Assembly: GCA_965153355.1 (NCBI GenBank)
Contig: OZ231128.1
Location: 30,194,001 to 30,258,000 of the forward strand
Length of the DNA: 64,000 nucleotides
Direction: 5' to 3'
From: Flaccisagitta enflata
Taxonomy: Eukaryota > Chaetognatha > Sagittoidea > Aphragmophora
Under the pieces are notes generated by a model that ran no database searches, was not told the DNA's origin, and was given only the letters and a program-made list of their open reading frames with translations. Shown here piece after piece: positions 1-10,953 of the stretch. The first letter of the stretch is position 1. Each line of letters starts with the position of its first letter. The translations under genes were made by a program, and so were the position numbers.

Positions 1-466
1 TTATCTAATAAAACAATGATTTATTTGCCATAATACTTGGTTGCCATGGATGCACATTTTCATGTATTCTCGCTAGAATATCAATATTTTGAGAGATTTT
101 TTTAGGGAATATTGCTTGAAATTAAAATTGCTACAACTTTCCCATAGTATGTTCTGTAAGAATGTTGCTCGCTTTGGTTGCTATGGTTGTCACACATGAA
201 GCTTCTAAGCTACGGCCAAACGAGCAATATTCTTACAGAACATATTTTGAGAAAGTTATAGCAGTTTAATTAAGCAATGTTCAAAAAATTCTGTCAAAAT
301 ATTGATATTTTAAGAATACATGGAAATGTGTTTCCATGGCAACTGCAATATCATGGGGAATAAATCATTCTTTTATTAGTTTATATTCCAAATATCAACC
401 TCCTGGCTTCATTTGTTCTCCCATAATGCTTGCCCCCATTATCTCTAGTCTAGACGAGATCTACTG
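1..466 (+). mobile_element. Miniature inverted-repeat element with internal palindrome, left end cut by window
   Basis: Bases 1-175 fold back on about 205-388: the block around GGTTGCCATGG near 40-50 recurs inverted around 335-345, and CTTACAGAACAT pairs with ATGTTCTGTAAG. The right terminus reads AGTCTAGACGAGATCTACTG followed by TA. The same terminus ends the copy at 3893-4250 and, as a true inverted repeat, both ends of 31942-32445, so this is one non-autonomous family with a TA target. No transposase coding is present. Confidence 0.7.
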
Positions 467-493
467 TACCATTTCTGCACACATTTCTAGGGT

Positions 494-1055
494 GTGACAA
501 CATCACGTTTGTTGGGGATAGGAAAAGGGTCCATTCTAAAAAAATCTAAGGACAATAAATCCCTTCAACAAGCAGCAACAGTTTTTGACAATTCAAATGC
601 CACTCAGGCCCAAATTGATAAAGCTGGCAAAGCTGCATTTGTGGTGATGTCCAATGGAAAGAAATCAGATACCTTGGATAGCCTTCGATACAAAAAGTAT
701 TGTGACACAAGTGGACCCCAAATCATTGCCTCCAACCTCTGCTGCTGCTAAATTTCCTAATTGGCGAGTGTTTTTGCAAGTAAATCAATGAAAGGATCCC
801 CAATGTTATTTGCTTGCAGAGAAGTGGGGATGGGTCCTCAAAGACACAGGGTTGCATCCTGTACTAACAGATATGCCACCAGCTCCTGCTGAGCTTTTAA
901 AGATCATAAGGTGCAACTGTACTACTGATTGTGGAACTGCTAGATGCACCTGCAGAAACATGGAATGAAATGCTCAATGGCTTGCAGGCATCGTTGTGGC
1001 TCCTCATGTTCAAATGCAAATGCGTTTGAAGAAGATGAAGATTACAGCGACTGAG
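494..1055 (+). pseudogene. Broken cysteine-rich reading frame (relic of an uncharacterised family)
   Basis: A frame opens near 494 (GTG; no good ATG start) and runs about 75 codons to near 715, ending in YKKYCDT. It continues after a frameshift as SLPPTSAAAKFPNWRVFLQV up to a TGA near 800. It resumes as KWGWVLKDTG and PVLTDMPPAPAELLKIIRC, then shifts frame again near 957 into HGMKCSMACRHRCGSSCSN and ends near 1052. The closing CxC-x3-C...CxC-x3-G-x2-C-x3-C pattern resembles, from memory, the C-terminus of uncharacterised proteins found as many copies in some invertebrate genomes. At least two frameshifts and one in-frame stop make it non-functional. It lies between two miniature elements. Whether the parent family belongs to a transposon is inference. 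Confidence 0.6.
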
Positions 1056-1197
1056 AAAAAGACTAATATGAAATGAATCATGATCAATGTATTGACAAGT
1101 TTTTACAGTTTTTTGTCATTATTCCAATAGGTTAGCTTTTTACCAATCTAACATTTGATTTTTTGTTTGAGATATGAAGGACGTAAAAAATGAGATA

Positions 1198-1374
1198 CAG
1201 TTAAACCCTGCTATAACGGATCCAAGAGTAACAGAAATCCGCCTATAATGAATCTAAGAATTTGGTCCCTTCATATCAATTTCTTTTAATTTCTATGTTG
1301 GCTATAAGGGAAATCCGCCTATAGTGGATAAAAAGTGTTGGTCCCTTGACATCCGTTATTGCGGGGTTTAACTG
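1198..1374. mobile_element. TA-flanked miniature element, Tigger/pogo-like ends
   Basis: Terminal inverted repeats start CAGTTAAACCCTGCTATAAC on the left and read inverted as GCGGGGTTTAACTG on the right. TA flanks both sides (1196-1197, 1375-1376). The 177-bp interior contains repeated 'aatccgcctata' segments and no coding. The end sequence is typical of pogo/Tigger-derived elements of the Tc1/mariner superfamily. A second copy lies at 38512-38689 and a half copy near 28713. Confidence 0.75.
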
Positions 1375-1376
1375 TA

Positions 1377-1747
1377 GTTAAGTCAACATTTATTGTTTAT
1401 AGAAAGCAGTTGACAAGCCACTCCAGGACACCTGATCATCATAAGATGATATTTTAACTTGAAAAGATGTCTTAGCTAATTATTTATATGAAATTTATAC
1501 TTCATATGCAAAGTGTTTTTTATAATTGTATTCATATCCTGGTTTTTAGAAGGTCAATTTTGACAAATTTTCGCCTATTTTCCATGTACTTACAAACATC
1601 CCAACCAACCGCTTTGCAGAAATAATTTTTTAGTCAACTTTTTTTCTTAGCTCAGTACAGCCTATGTACAGTGCAGAACCACCAAAAAACCCAGTATTAC
1701 AATTTTTCTAAGGTGGTTTTTGTTAAATCCCTCCTCTAAATGTGAAA
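1377..1747. other. Unassigned AT-rich interval
   Basis: No gene-like frame, tandem repeat or recognised element was found here. Confidence 0.5.
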
Positions 1748-2053
1748 ATGCGCATTTCCGCTTCGCCCACCCATCTGCGGCTGGTATTGGCCGTGTATCA
1801 GGCATTGTTCCACTTTTTAGTCACAGACACGCGACTCTACACCTTGCCCTGTAGGTCGGTCCGACCGTCGGTCCGCCGTTCAACAAATTTTTGAATTCCG
1901 AGTGTTTTTTTGAGGTACTGGATTGCCGTGTAACCGGCCTTGTTGACTCATGCTGATGGCCGGACGGACCAACGGAGGACGAACCAACGGAGGATGGACC
2001 AACGGACGGACGGACAAAGCCTCTTAAAGAGTTGCGTGTCCGCAACTAAAAAC
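1748..2053. mobile_element. Cluster of three family A (hairpin-ended) repeat pieces
   Basis: Bases 1748-1808 are a right end (CTTCGCCCACCCATCTGCGG, then GGCCGTGTATC and TTGTT). Bases 1814-1945 are a short plus-strand copy from TTTTTAGTCACAGACACGCG to a right end CCGTGTAACCGGCCTTGTT. Bases 1955-2053 are a left end on the minus strand, with GGACGGACGGACAAAGCCTC followed by the hairpin AGTTGCGTGTCCGCAACT and AAAA. The pieces are head-to-tail and tail-to-tail, suggesting repeated insertion in one place. Confidence 0.7.
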
Positions 2054-2447
2054 AACTGACAGATGCTCCCAGAGACAAGTTGACCAGCGTATAGACTATA
2101 GTCGCATGCACGAAACTGAAGATTTCCAATGTCACATTAAGGTATGAACATATACACTTTGACATAGACGTAATGACTAAAGACAATTGCGTAATTTACG
2201 AGAATCAAATTAACATGAGGCGGCCGTGGATTCCGTGACAAATTTTAATGAGCCATGTGGCTCGCCACGTTTGCCCCGCTCTTGCGCTCTGCCGCGCCTC
2301 GCTCGCTCGTTCCACTTTGTCGACAGGATTGCTCAATCACTTCGCTCACTCGCTCGTGGGCACCCCATGGTGTGGGTCATGGGCAGGGGCCGATATTTCC
2401 CCCGTTTCGTGGCCCCCAATAAGCACCATAAGGTAGCTCGTTTCGTT

Positions 2448-2448
<1 letters not shown>

Positions 2449-2524
<76 letters not shown>

Positions 2525-2598
2525 GTTGTTGTTTAGTCGTTGTTGTCGTCGTCGTCGTCGTTGTCGTCGTCGTCGTCGTTGTCGTCGTTGTCGTTGTT

Positions 2599-2635
<37 letters not shown>

Positions 2636-2690
2636 TCCTTGTCCTCGTCCTCGTCCTTGTCTTCGTTGTCATCATCGGTCGTAGTTACGT
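2449..2690. repeat. (GA)n then (GTT/GTC)n microsatellites
   Basis: About 36 GA units run directly into about 55 GTY trinucleotides. Reading frames across them are artefacts of the repeats. Confidence 0.95.
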
Positions 2691-2699
2691 GGTCATCAT

Positions 2700-3200
2700 C
2701 GACAAAATTGTCATCGTTTTTTGTCATTTTTCAGTCTGATACGATAAAAAAATCAAAATGAAAAAAAAAGAAAGAAAAAGTAAGAAAAAAGTAACACAGT
2801 CGGAATTCGGTAGGAGAAGATTGAAACGAAGCATTTGGAAGAGATTTCTTATGAAAATGCAGCAAATCAAAGTGAGCCTGTACCTGGTCATCGTCATTTC
2901 ACTATGAGTGAAAATCAAACCCCTGCACTAAAGAACGGGGAATTTCGGGAGGTTGCCCGGCTTAGGTGTTGTAGTGCTCAGTGTAAGCTACAACATCGTG
3001 GGTTTATTTTTCCCAAACTGAGGTGACGTTTTGAGACGTTTTGAAAAAACTGGAAGAGAGGTGGGGTGGTATTCTACAACACATTTTACTCATTTTAAAA
3101 TTTTTTCCTCTGATCTCGCACTGTGTGACAGGCATGAAGAAAGACGTTTGACCCACTGGACCAACAGATAAATCAAACGACGGACGGACTTGACCCCTTT
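2700..3200. other. Unassigned interval
   Basis: Mostly unique sequence with a short A-rich stretch near 2750-2800. Bases 3140-3200 hold degenerate GGACGGACTTG sequence that resembles a family A fragment. No supported gene. Confidence 0.4.
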
Positions 3201-3202
3201 TA

Positions 3203-3433
3203 CAGTACGATGGGAGCAAAGACGGCCTACAGACCTACAGACCTACAAACCTACAGACTGGAGGATAAATTTCAGCTATCTTATTTTCATTTGATTTATG
3301 ACAAAACTAAGATGTATACAAATAAAAGATTGCTTTATTGCTTGAATATATTCGCTTCTCTCATTCTTCAACTTGTGACTTGACTTCATCAGGACTTCAT
3401 TTTTTCAAGGTCGTCTTTGCTCCCATTGTACTG
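3203..3433. mobile_element. TA-flanked miniature element (231 bp)
   Basis: The left end CAGTACGATGGGAGCAAAGA and the inverted right end TCTTTGCTCCCATTGTACTG match at about 21 of 22 positions. TA flanks both sides. A small CTACAGAC tandem lies next to the left end. There is no coding. The CAG...CTG termini and TA target suggest the Tc1/mariner superfamily. Confidence 0.75.
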
Positions 3434-3700
3434 TAGATGTGCAACAACGCGCATGCCGCATGAAAAGCCAGAATAGGGGATTTTGTGGAACAGTAGTCAC
3501 AGTACACAACAACATTGTTGTTTATTGCATTATCATTAAGAAGTCTCATAGATTCCACGTAAAATTGTTGTAACAAACTTTGAAGGAACCAAATGCAATT
3601 TTGTTATGACACGGAGTGATTTAGGGCGGAATTTCTTATTCCTAAAAAAGTGCATAAACAAGAAATTCTATACGATTTCTGAAGCTTGTCCTAAAGACAG

Positions 3701-3834
3701 TTTTTAGTTGCGGACACGCAACTCTATGAGAGGCTTTGTCCGTCCGTCCGTCCGTTGTCCGACCGTCCGTCTGTCCGTCCGTTTGTTGGAAACAGTCATC
3801 GAGTTGAAGAGTGGGAAAACAATCGTTTTAGATA
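3701..3834 (+). mobile_element. Family A left end, truncated
   Basis: TTTTTAG is followed by the perfect hairpin AGTTGCGGACACGCAACT, CTATGAGAGGCTTTGTCCG and GTCCGTCC repeats. The copy stops at 3834, where a family B end (CTTTTTGGGCAGCGG) takes over. Confidence 0.75.
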
Positions 3835-3892
3835 CTTTTTGGGCAGCGGCCCGGAAGGGATCGTTGACCTATGCTTTCACACATATGGGTGT
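3832..3892 (+). mobile_element. Family B end fragment
   Basis: TTTTTGGGCAGCGGCCCGGA, then GACCTATGCTTTCACACATA. The same arm sequence is used by the intact family B copy at 37788-38335. The opposite arm is absent; the fragment joins a different element at about 3893. Confidence 0.7.
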
Positions 3893-4250
3893 TGGTTGCC
3901 ATGGAAACACATTTCCATGTATTTACGCTAAAAAATCAATTTTTTGAGAAGCATCACAGGGCTGTCACACATAGTTACACTCCCTAGCAACGGCTAAAGG
4001 AGCAATGTTCTTACAGAACATACTGTGTAAAAGTTGTAGCAAATTTTGTTTTAAATGATGTTCCAAAAAAATTTCTCAAAATATTGATACTTTAGCGTGA
4101 ATGCATGAGAATGTGTTTCTATGGCAACCAACACCCATGGGCAACAAAGCATCTTTTTATTAGTCTATATTCCAAATATCAGTCTCTAAAGTAAATTTGT
4201 CTTCCTGTAATGAATTCCCCCGTATTTCCAAGTCTAGACGACATCTACTG
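3893..4250 (+). mobile_element. Second copy of the internal-palindrome miniature element
   Basis: GTTGCCATGGAAACACATTT pairs with its inverted copy near 4100-4135, and the centre contains TGTCACACATAGTTACACTC. The right end AGTCTAGACGACATCTACTG is followed by TA at 4251-4252. The expected left terminus is missing because a family B fragment abuts the palindrome. Confidence 0.7.
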
Positions 4251-4252
4251 TA

Positions 4253-4900
4253 CTAGTATTTGAACTGAAAAATGGGAGTGGAATCGGAAGTGGTGGGAGG
4301 CTGAAGGTGGAATAATTTTTCTGCTACCACATCCCTAGTTTTTAGGGGCTGATTTTTGTTATATAAACGTGTTAACGTTTGACCGTAATTTGACTGTAGT
4401 TAGTCCTTTGTCGCTGTCTTTCAGGCCTCTTGATTACTCTTTCCTACTGAGCACAAAAATCTTAAAGTAGAATTTGCCGAATGTCAATTTTTCTTTCGTT
4501 CCTATACATCCCACATATTGGGAAACGTTTGAGTGTTCTTCTTAATCAGAGGCTTACCCAAATTTATCGCTTTACCAGTGAACTGCTTCCATCAAAAATT
4601 GATTTTTTTTCCTAACTTTTTTTTTAAAATGAAGAAGTTGATAGCAGAATGTGCGACCACGCAATTTTGGAGCCTTGGTGTCATTTAAGATGATTATGTA
4701 TGAGATCCTCGTTATCAACTTACTATGTTTGGGGGAGGTCCCTGCCATCAGCAGCCCATGGCAAATGACAAAAACGATATTAGTTACAGAAAACTCGCCT
4801 AAACATAGCTATCATGACAAGTAAAGACATAATATGACTTGGCATATCGTTCGAGGATACTTCCTGTGTCAACATGTGCTAGTGCATCAAATAGATAGTA
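4253..4900. other. Unassigned interval
   Basis: Unique-looking AT-rich sequence without a convincing frame, tandem repeat or element boundary. Confidence 0.4.
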
Positions 4901-4902
4901 TC

Positions 4903-5180
4903 AGAGAGAGCGAGAGTGAGAGCGAGAGCAAGAGCAAGAGAGCACAAGAGCGGGTAACGCGTGCGAAAGTGCAAGAGCGAGCCAGAGCAAGCAAGAGTGA
5001 GTGAGAGCAAGCAAGAGTGAGTGAGAGCAAGCAAGATTGAGTAAGAGCAAGCAAGAGCGAGCGAGCGCAAGCAAAAGCGAAGCGAGAGCTAGCAAGAGCG
5101 AGCGAGAGAATGCGAGTGCAAGCGAGAGCAAGCGAGAGCAAGCGAGAATTAATGGGAGAGCGCAAGAGAGAGCAATTGTA
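4903..5180. repeat. Degenerate GA / GAGCAAGC low-complexity tract
   Basis: Purine-rich plus strand made of GAGA and AAGCAAGAGTGAGTGAGAGC units of about 20 bp. Long open frames in several phases follow from the repeat alone. Confidence 0.85.
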
Positions 5181-5525
5181 TTAAAGAGAGAGTCGAGACT
5201 ACATTACGAGTTACCCGTGCATGATCATTTTAGAAAATTAAAGAATTGTTTATAAGAAAGATAAAAAAATGTTATTTGGTTCACGCATGTTAACGCGATC
5301 TCTTAGTTTGTTGAGAAAAATATTCGAGCTTCTTTAAGAAAATCTGAAGACAGTACGCATGAAATTGCCAGTAAGCGAATTGTTTCTATTATTCACGGGC
5401 CTTAGCAACGATTTTGATGCAGCGGCATTTTAATTGACCCATGCTCTAACTAAGAATGCAGAAAAAACATAAGTTAACGCGGTACGAAGTGTTATCATAC
5501 AATAAAGTCTTTTATTTACTACTTG

Positions 5526-5527
5526 CT

Positions 5528-5624
<97 letters not shown>

Positions 5625-5633
5625 AAACAACAA
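5526..5633. repeat. (CAA)n microsatellite
   Basis: About 36 CAA units with a single TAA interruption near 5582. Confidence 0.95.
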
Positions 5634-5706
5634 ATTATGATCTTGTGTAGTGCAGGAAAAAATTTGAAAGGAGAGTGGAGAGACGGATGGGTGTATGACT
5701 AAAGAA

Positions 5707-5829
<123 letters not shown>

Positions 5830-6249
5830 CTCCAAAGATTACCAAGTCCCCATAGAAATCTCTGACCGAGTCCAAAATGAGACCAATATTTTTCAATTGA
5901 GAATTACGTAAAAGAGTAGCGAATCTCCACTTTTTTCAGGAACGCACATCTTTCAGTCAAAATACGTTTTTATCATTTGGCCAACCAAATCGCCAACCAA
6001 AGGTGATTTATTAGTTTTTCTGTTATAATTCAAAACGGACTGCATCTCAACATGCCCCACAAGCATGAATACTGACTTTTTGGGCCGAGACCCTTAATGG
6101 AGAAATTTGCCCTCCTCATTCTCCATCCGTCCGTCTGTCCATCCATTGGTTCCCCCTAGGTCCATCCATTGGTTCCCCCTAGGGTTCAAACCCCTGCCTC
6201 CAAGCCCAAAGCTCAGTCAGTCCGTAACAAAAGAAAACAGCAGCCCAAA
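5830..6249. other. Unassigned interval
   Basis: Contains a duplicated TCCATCCATTGGTTCCCCCT near 6140-6180 beside TCCGTCCG, probably a decayed element. No gene seen. Confidence 0.35.
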
Positions 6250-6350
6250 GGCAGTAAGTGGTCAGTGGTACCCGTGCCCTGCCTGAGTAGTACGTGATTT
6301 TAGGTTGAGGGGAGCAGGGCAGCGGCCTCGAAGGGGATGATGGGAAGATT
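6250..6350 (+). mobile_element. Family B half element (terminal hairpin end)
   Basis: GTGGTCAGTGGTACCCGTGC, a terminal hairpin formed by GCCCTGC and GCAGGGC, then GCAGCGGCCTCGAAGGGGAT. The facing arm is missing; a CTTT-rich tract follows. Confidence 0.6.
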
Positions 6351-6456
6351 CTTTCTTTCTTTCTTTCTTTTATTCTTCGACGGTTTTCTTTCTTTCATTC
6401 TCCGACGAGGGCTCCAAAACAAGACTACGTAATCTGGGCAGTTCATTGCTTGTCAC

Positions 6457-6590
<134 letters not shown>

Positions 6591-6689
6591 TCGTGCCATA
6601 CCCGTTTCCTCCACTTACTAAGAATTCACCAGCCTATACGGAGAGTAGACAAGGGTGAAATTATTTCTCACTGAATCGCAAATGGAGGT

Positions 6690-6843
6690 TAAGTATCAAT
6701 CCACTAATGCACGAACAGAGGTTAGGCATCAATCCACTGAATCACGAATACCAATTCACTGAAGCACGAAGTCGTGCTTCAGTGAAATTAGTCTTGACAG
6801 GCCCATTTTTGAGATTTTCTTTCGTGATTCAGTGAATAGGCCT
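6690..6843. repeat. Nested palindrome around a 34-bp hairpin
   Basis: Bases 6754-6787 form TTCACTGAAGCACGA, an AG loop, and its exact inverse. Outside it, CCACTGAATCACGAA (6734-6748) is matched by TTTCGTGATTCAGTGAA (6822-6838). Weaker copies of the same unit lie at 6690-6720. Confidence 0.8.
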
Positions 6844-6992
6844 ATGAAAGGGATATGCGTAAACTTATTTTGAAAAAAAAAGAAAGGAAATAGTCCGCCA
6901 AAGACAGAAAGAAAGGTGATGACGAGAAACTAAACAGCGAATATTTTCCATAAATATTATAATCCCTTTCAATCTTGCTATCAAAGAGAGGC

Positions 6993-6993
<1 letters not shown>

Positions 6994-7066
<73 letters not shown>

Positions 7067-7101
7067 GAGAAAGAGAGAGAGAGAGAAAGAGAGAGAGAGA
7101 G
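6994..7101. repeat. (GA)n/(GAAA)n microsatellite
   Basis: A GA run passes into GAAA units and back to GA. Confidence 0.95.
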
Positions 7102-7409
7102 GAAGAGGAAACAAAGGCAGCGTTGGTTAGCTAAGGATGAGGACGCCTAAAGTATGATAGGCGCGGGGCAAGCAGGGAAAAATGCAGAACATTGAGTTGG
7201 GTCCAGGCTTACACTTGTCAAGAAGCTTAGAAAGTTAAAACCACACAACACACTAGGGTTTTTCTTTTGCAAAATTGCTCTTAAATGAGCTGTTGGGCGC
7301 TTTTGATGTTTTTGGGAACCTTAACAAGGGTACAACTGAAGTTCATAAAGATAATTAAAAGATCTAAAGGTACTTGAAAAAAACAGTTTGAATAATCGCA
7401 AAAGCGTTA

Positions 7410-7885
7410 TATGGTCAGCAGTACCCAATGCCCCTTACTTAGCGTGTATGGGATTGAGATTGTGAGAAGGGCAGCGGCCCTGGAGAGGCCTATGGCCTAT
7501 GATTCCACATAGGGCAATTTTCTTTGGTATAAGAAGCTGGTTTGAGAAACTGGTTTGAGGGGTCTGATTTTAGGTCTGAAAGGTCTGATTTAGAGTCTCA
7601 GAGGCGTGGTTTGAGGTCTAAGAGGCCTGATTTTGGGTCTGAGGGGTGTAATTTGGGGTCTGAAAGGTCTGATTTGGGGTCTGCGAGGCCTGATTTGAAG
7701 TCTGAGAGACTTAATTTTGGGTCTGAGTGGCCTGATTTGGGGTCTGTGAAACCTGATTTGGGGTCTGGGAGGCCTGATCTGGGGGGACGTATGGACGGAC
7801 AGACGGAAAACGGAAACTGGAGAAAATTGCCCTATGTGGAATCATAGGCCATCGGCCCCTTTGGAGCCGCTGCCCAAAAAGAAAT
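7410..7885. mobile_element. Family B foldback element, complete
   Basis: GGTCAGCAGTACCCAATGCC opens a terminal hairpin end, then GGGCAGCGGCCCTGGAGAGG. The inner arm CCTATGATTCCACATAGGGC is answered near 7824-7853 by GCCCTATGTGGAATCATAGG, and the element closes with GGAGCCGCTGCCCAAAAAG. The core 7550-7790 is a tandem of about 20 bp (TCTGATTTGGGGTCTGAGAG type), followed by GGACGGACAGACGG. Confidence 0.85.
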
Positions 7886-7913
7886 AAATAGACTAACCAG
7901 GGTGCATATGGTT

Positions 7914-8101
7914 ATGTTATGCTTTCCAAGCACCTTGATAGGCGTAGTCCAGGCTTTTGAATAGAAGTTTTTGGTATGGTTTCTTCGTGTTCAGCCATCC
8001 TATAACTATGTCCTTGCGGACCGTCTATTTTAAACCGATAGGATTGACGAAGATTTTTATTCATCAAAGCCAACATATATGCACATAAAGGGCGCATCTA
8101 A
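7914..8101 (-). CDS. Possible exon (weak)
   Basis: On the minus strand a T-rich acceptor ending TTTTTTTTAG precedes ATGCGCCC at about 8098, followed by a 61-codon frame that ends at a TAA and has fairly ordinary composition (LRQSYRFKIDGPQGHSYRMA is part of it). It lies downstream of the large minus-strand gene, whose last located exon at 11722 needs a partner starting with two bases of a split codon. In that phase this segment gives only 12 further codons before a stop. It could be the gene's terminal exon in that short frame, or chance. Confidence 0.2.
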
Positions 8102-8251
8102 AAAAAAATCTCAACATTTTCCAAAGTGTCTTTCACATAGACTCGATCTTTCCTGTTTTCCCTTGCACCTGTCCACCATCTAATCTAATATGCTATTCTC
8201 TATTCTCCCCGATCACTCATGAATAATTGAACAACGTAAACGAGGAAAGCG

Positions 8252-8255
<4 letters not shown>

Positions 8256-8334
<79 letters not shown>

Positions 8335-8363
8335 GAGAGAGAGAGAGAGAGACAGAGAGAGAG
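8256..8363. repeat. (GA)n microsatellite
   Basis: About 54 units with GACAGACA interruptions near the 3' side. Confidence 0.95.
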
Positions 8364-8371
8364 GGGGGAAT

Positions 8372-8482
8372 CCCCTTAGTGAGACGATTTTTTGAGACAA
8401 AAAAAAGAGTCTCACTTGAGGGAAAAAAATGTAGTCTCACTGGAGGGAATTTTTTCTCACTAAAATTCCCTCTAGTGCGACA
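8372..8482. repeat. Family C palindromic repeat (TCTCACTAGAGGGAA type)
   Basis: TAGTGAGACGATTTTTTGAG, GTCTCACTTGAGGGAAAAAA, GTCTCACTGGAGGGAATTTT and its inverse AAAATTCCCTCTAGTG. The same unit recurs at 10178-10347. Confidence 0.75.
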
Positions 8483-8589
8483 AAAAAGGAGGAAAGTGGA
8501 GACAACACAAAGAAAATAGCAGATACTCATAACAGGAGTCTCCCTCTTCCCACTTACAACAAGATAGCGACAGTCGCGTGCTCATTTTT

Positions 8590-8890
8590 GCAACTACACA
8601 TCTTCCCTTACCCATTCCTCCCATCCACTCTTCCTACCATTTCGACCTCCTTTACATCTATTCCCTGCGTGGTTACAACCGTCTTTCCTTCCTTCTCTTC
8701 TTTCTTTTGTTCCTCCCTTTCCTCCCTTCTTCATTCCTTCCTTCCTTCTGAACCGATGACCTATGCTTTCACATTTGATTTGGGGGATGCATTTGTTAAT
8801 TCCTTCTTGCCATTTCTCCCTTTCTGCCTGCCTTCCTTCCTTCTTTCCTTTCAATCCTACCCTCCTCCCTTTTTCAGTATCGACCTTAAA
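8590..8890. repeat. CT-rich (CCTT/CTTC) low-complexity stretch
   Basis: Pyrimidine-rich plus strand with CCTTCCTTCCTTCTTTCC blocks. Bases 8752-8785 (CCGATGACCTATGCTTTCAC) resemble the family B arm seen at 3860 and 37800, so a decayed family B copy may underlie it. Confidence 0.6.
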
Positions 8891-9297
8891 AGGCCGATGT
8901 ACTGTGGCAAACAAAGGTGAATTTTCAGATGTTTGTCCCTCCATCCAAAATCACCCCTGTCATGCTTGTAGTTAGCCATCTCTTGTCTAAAATTTGCCCT
9001 CTCAAGCCTCTAATCTGACCTTTCTGGCTTCAATCTCGCCTTCAAATTACCCTTTCAGGCCTTGAATCTGCCCTCATGCATCATATTGGCTCTCTTATGA
9101 GGCTTCAAGTCAGCCTCTGGATGCCTCATATTTGCCCTAAAAGAAATCAAATCAGTCCTCCATAATGCCCTCTTAGGAAGTCTGGTAATTCACCCCAATG
9201 TCCAAAAGGACATTGGTCTTTTGGGGCCGCTGCCCTGCTCTCACTCAATTTCTGCAGCTCATCACTTAAAGCAGGGCATCTGGTGCCGCTTAACGTT
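8890..9297. mobile_element. Family B element, diverged
   Basis: The right side ends GGTCTTTTGGGGCCGCTGCC with the terminal hairpin CCCTGC...GCAGGG and TGGTGCCGCTTAACG. The core 8960-9190 is a tandem of about 25 bp built on CCTCAAATCTGCC. The left arm near 8895 pairs only weakly, so this copy is older or damaged. Confidence 0.65.
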
Positions 9298-9495
9298 TCC
9301 CTGTATTGATATTGAATATCGCTTTACATGTTGTGATAAAAACAATTCATTTTATCTGTTTTGCATCTTTTCGTGAAAATCAGAAACACATGAGATACAA
9401 TCAGACATTGCCAACAGATCTAAAACAGTCAGATATCTACAACTTGTTGAGAACAAGATCATTAGACCAATGTCGCGTGCCTCGGAAAGAAAGAA

Positions 9496-9497
9496 AC

Positions 9498-9532
<35 letters not shown>

Positions 9533-9547
9533 GTCAGACAGACAGAG
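9496..9547. repeat. (ACAG)n microsatellite
   Basis: About 13 tetranucleotide units. Confidence 0.9.
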
Positions 9548-9721
9548 AAAGGGGGTATAGCATTGCCTCCAAATGGGTGTAACACAAAAAAATGGTGGAA
9601 TGCTAAATCTCATGGTTTACAATTGGACAATTCAAGAAAACAAGATAATATAGTGTATCACAAGGCCCGCAATTGGGGATAATGCGTTGGTGCATCTCTA
9701 AGCAAAAAATTCCGGGCAATA

Positions 9722-10126
<405 letters not shown>

Positions 10127-10177
10127 TTTTTAACTTTCTTTCTTTTTTCTCTTTCCTTTTTCTCTTTCCTTTTTTCC

Positions 10178-10347
10178 TTTCTCACTAGAGGGAAAAATTA
10201 GTCTCACTAGAGGGAAAAATGGTAGTCTCACTGGAGGGAATTTTTTCTCACTAAAATTCCCTCTAGTGAGACAAAAAAATAATCTCACTGGAGGGAATTT
10301 TAGTGAGAAAAAATTCCCTCCAGTGAGAAAGTCGCACTAAGGGTAAC
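10178..10347. repeat. Family C palindromic repeat, longer copy
   Basis: Three direct units of TCTCACTAGAGGGAAAAAT type are followed by inverted units TTCCCTCTAGTGAGA and TTCCCTCCAGTGAGA. The block folds into several alternative hairpins. Confidence 0.75.
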
Positions 10348-10439
10348 CACCCGAGAGAGAGACAGAGAGAGAGACAGAGAGAGAGAGAGAGTTGGATGTT
10401 GACGGAGTATTTCATAGACGAGCAGAGCGGAAATAGCAA

Positions 10440-10705
10440 CGAACACACACTTTCACACGCGTACGAACACGTGGATTCATATGCGTGCACACACCCGCGC
10501 ACGTAAACAAGCTCACGATGTATTTATGCGCATTTATCAGCGCTCCAGGAATTTCAAAACGGTTTTGTACAATATTACTATCACAAAAAAGGAGATCGAA
10601 AACACAGACAGACAGACCCAGACACACACAAATACAGACACTGAGACACACCCACACACAGACACACACCCAAACAGACACAAACAGACACACTAACACA
10701 CATTA
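10440..10705. repeat. CA/CAGA-rich low-complexity region
   Basis: Alternating CACACA, ACAGACAGAC and CAAACAGACA segments, imperfect. Confidence 0.75.
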
Positions 10706-10880
10706 GCAAGAAATGCGGGTTGCACGTTTTATATTCCCGTTCGTAATGGATCCATTGCGCTGCATATACTAGAAACGTTCTCCATCGTAATGAATAATGT
10801 AGTAAATTGGTATTTTAACGTGAAAACGTTATTTACCCATAGGAATAACGATACACCTGAATGTATTCGCTGTCAGTTGC

Positions 10881-10882
<2 letters not shown>

Positions 10883-10950
<68 letters not shown>
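10883..10950. repeat. (GA)n microsatellite, left flank of a family B copy
   Basis: About 34 GA units, ending exactly where the family B element begins. Confidence 0.95.

Positions 10951-10953
<3 letters not shown>

Noticed and set aside
2226-2761. Long overlapping frames of Arg/Glu, Val, Ser and Asn repeats
   Set aside because: They are translations of (GA)n and (GTY)n in different frames and on both strands.
7542-7847. Repeat protein with SERPDLGSE-type units
   Set aside because: It is the tandem core of a family B foldback, and equivalent cores in other copies are out of frame or unrelated.
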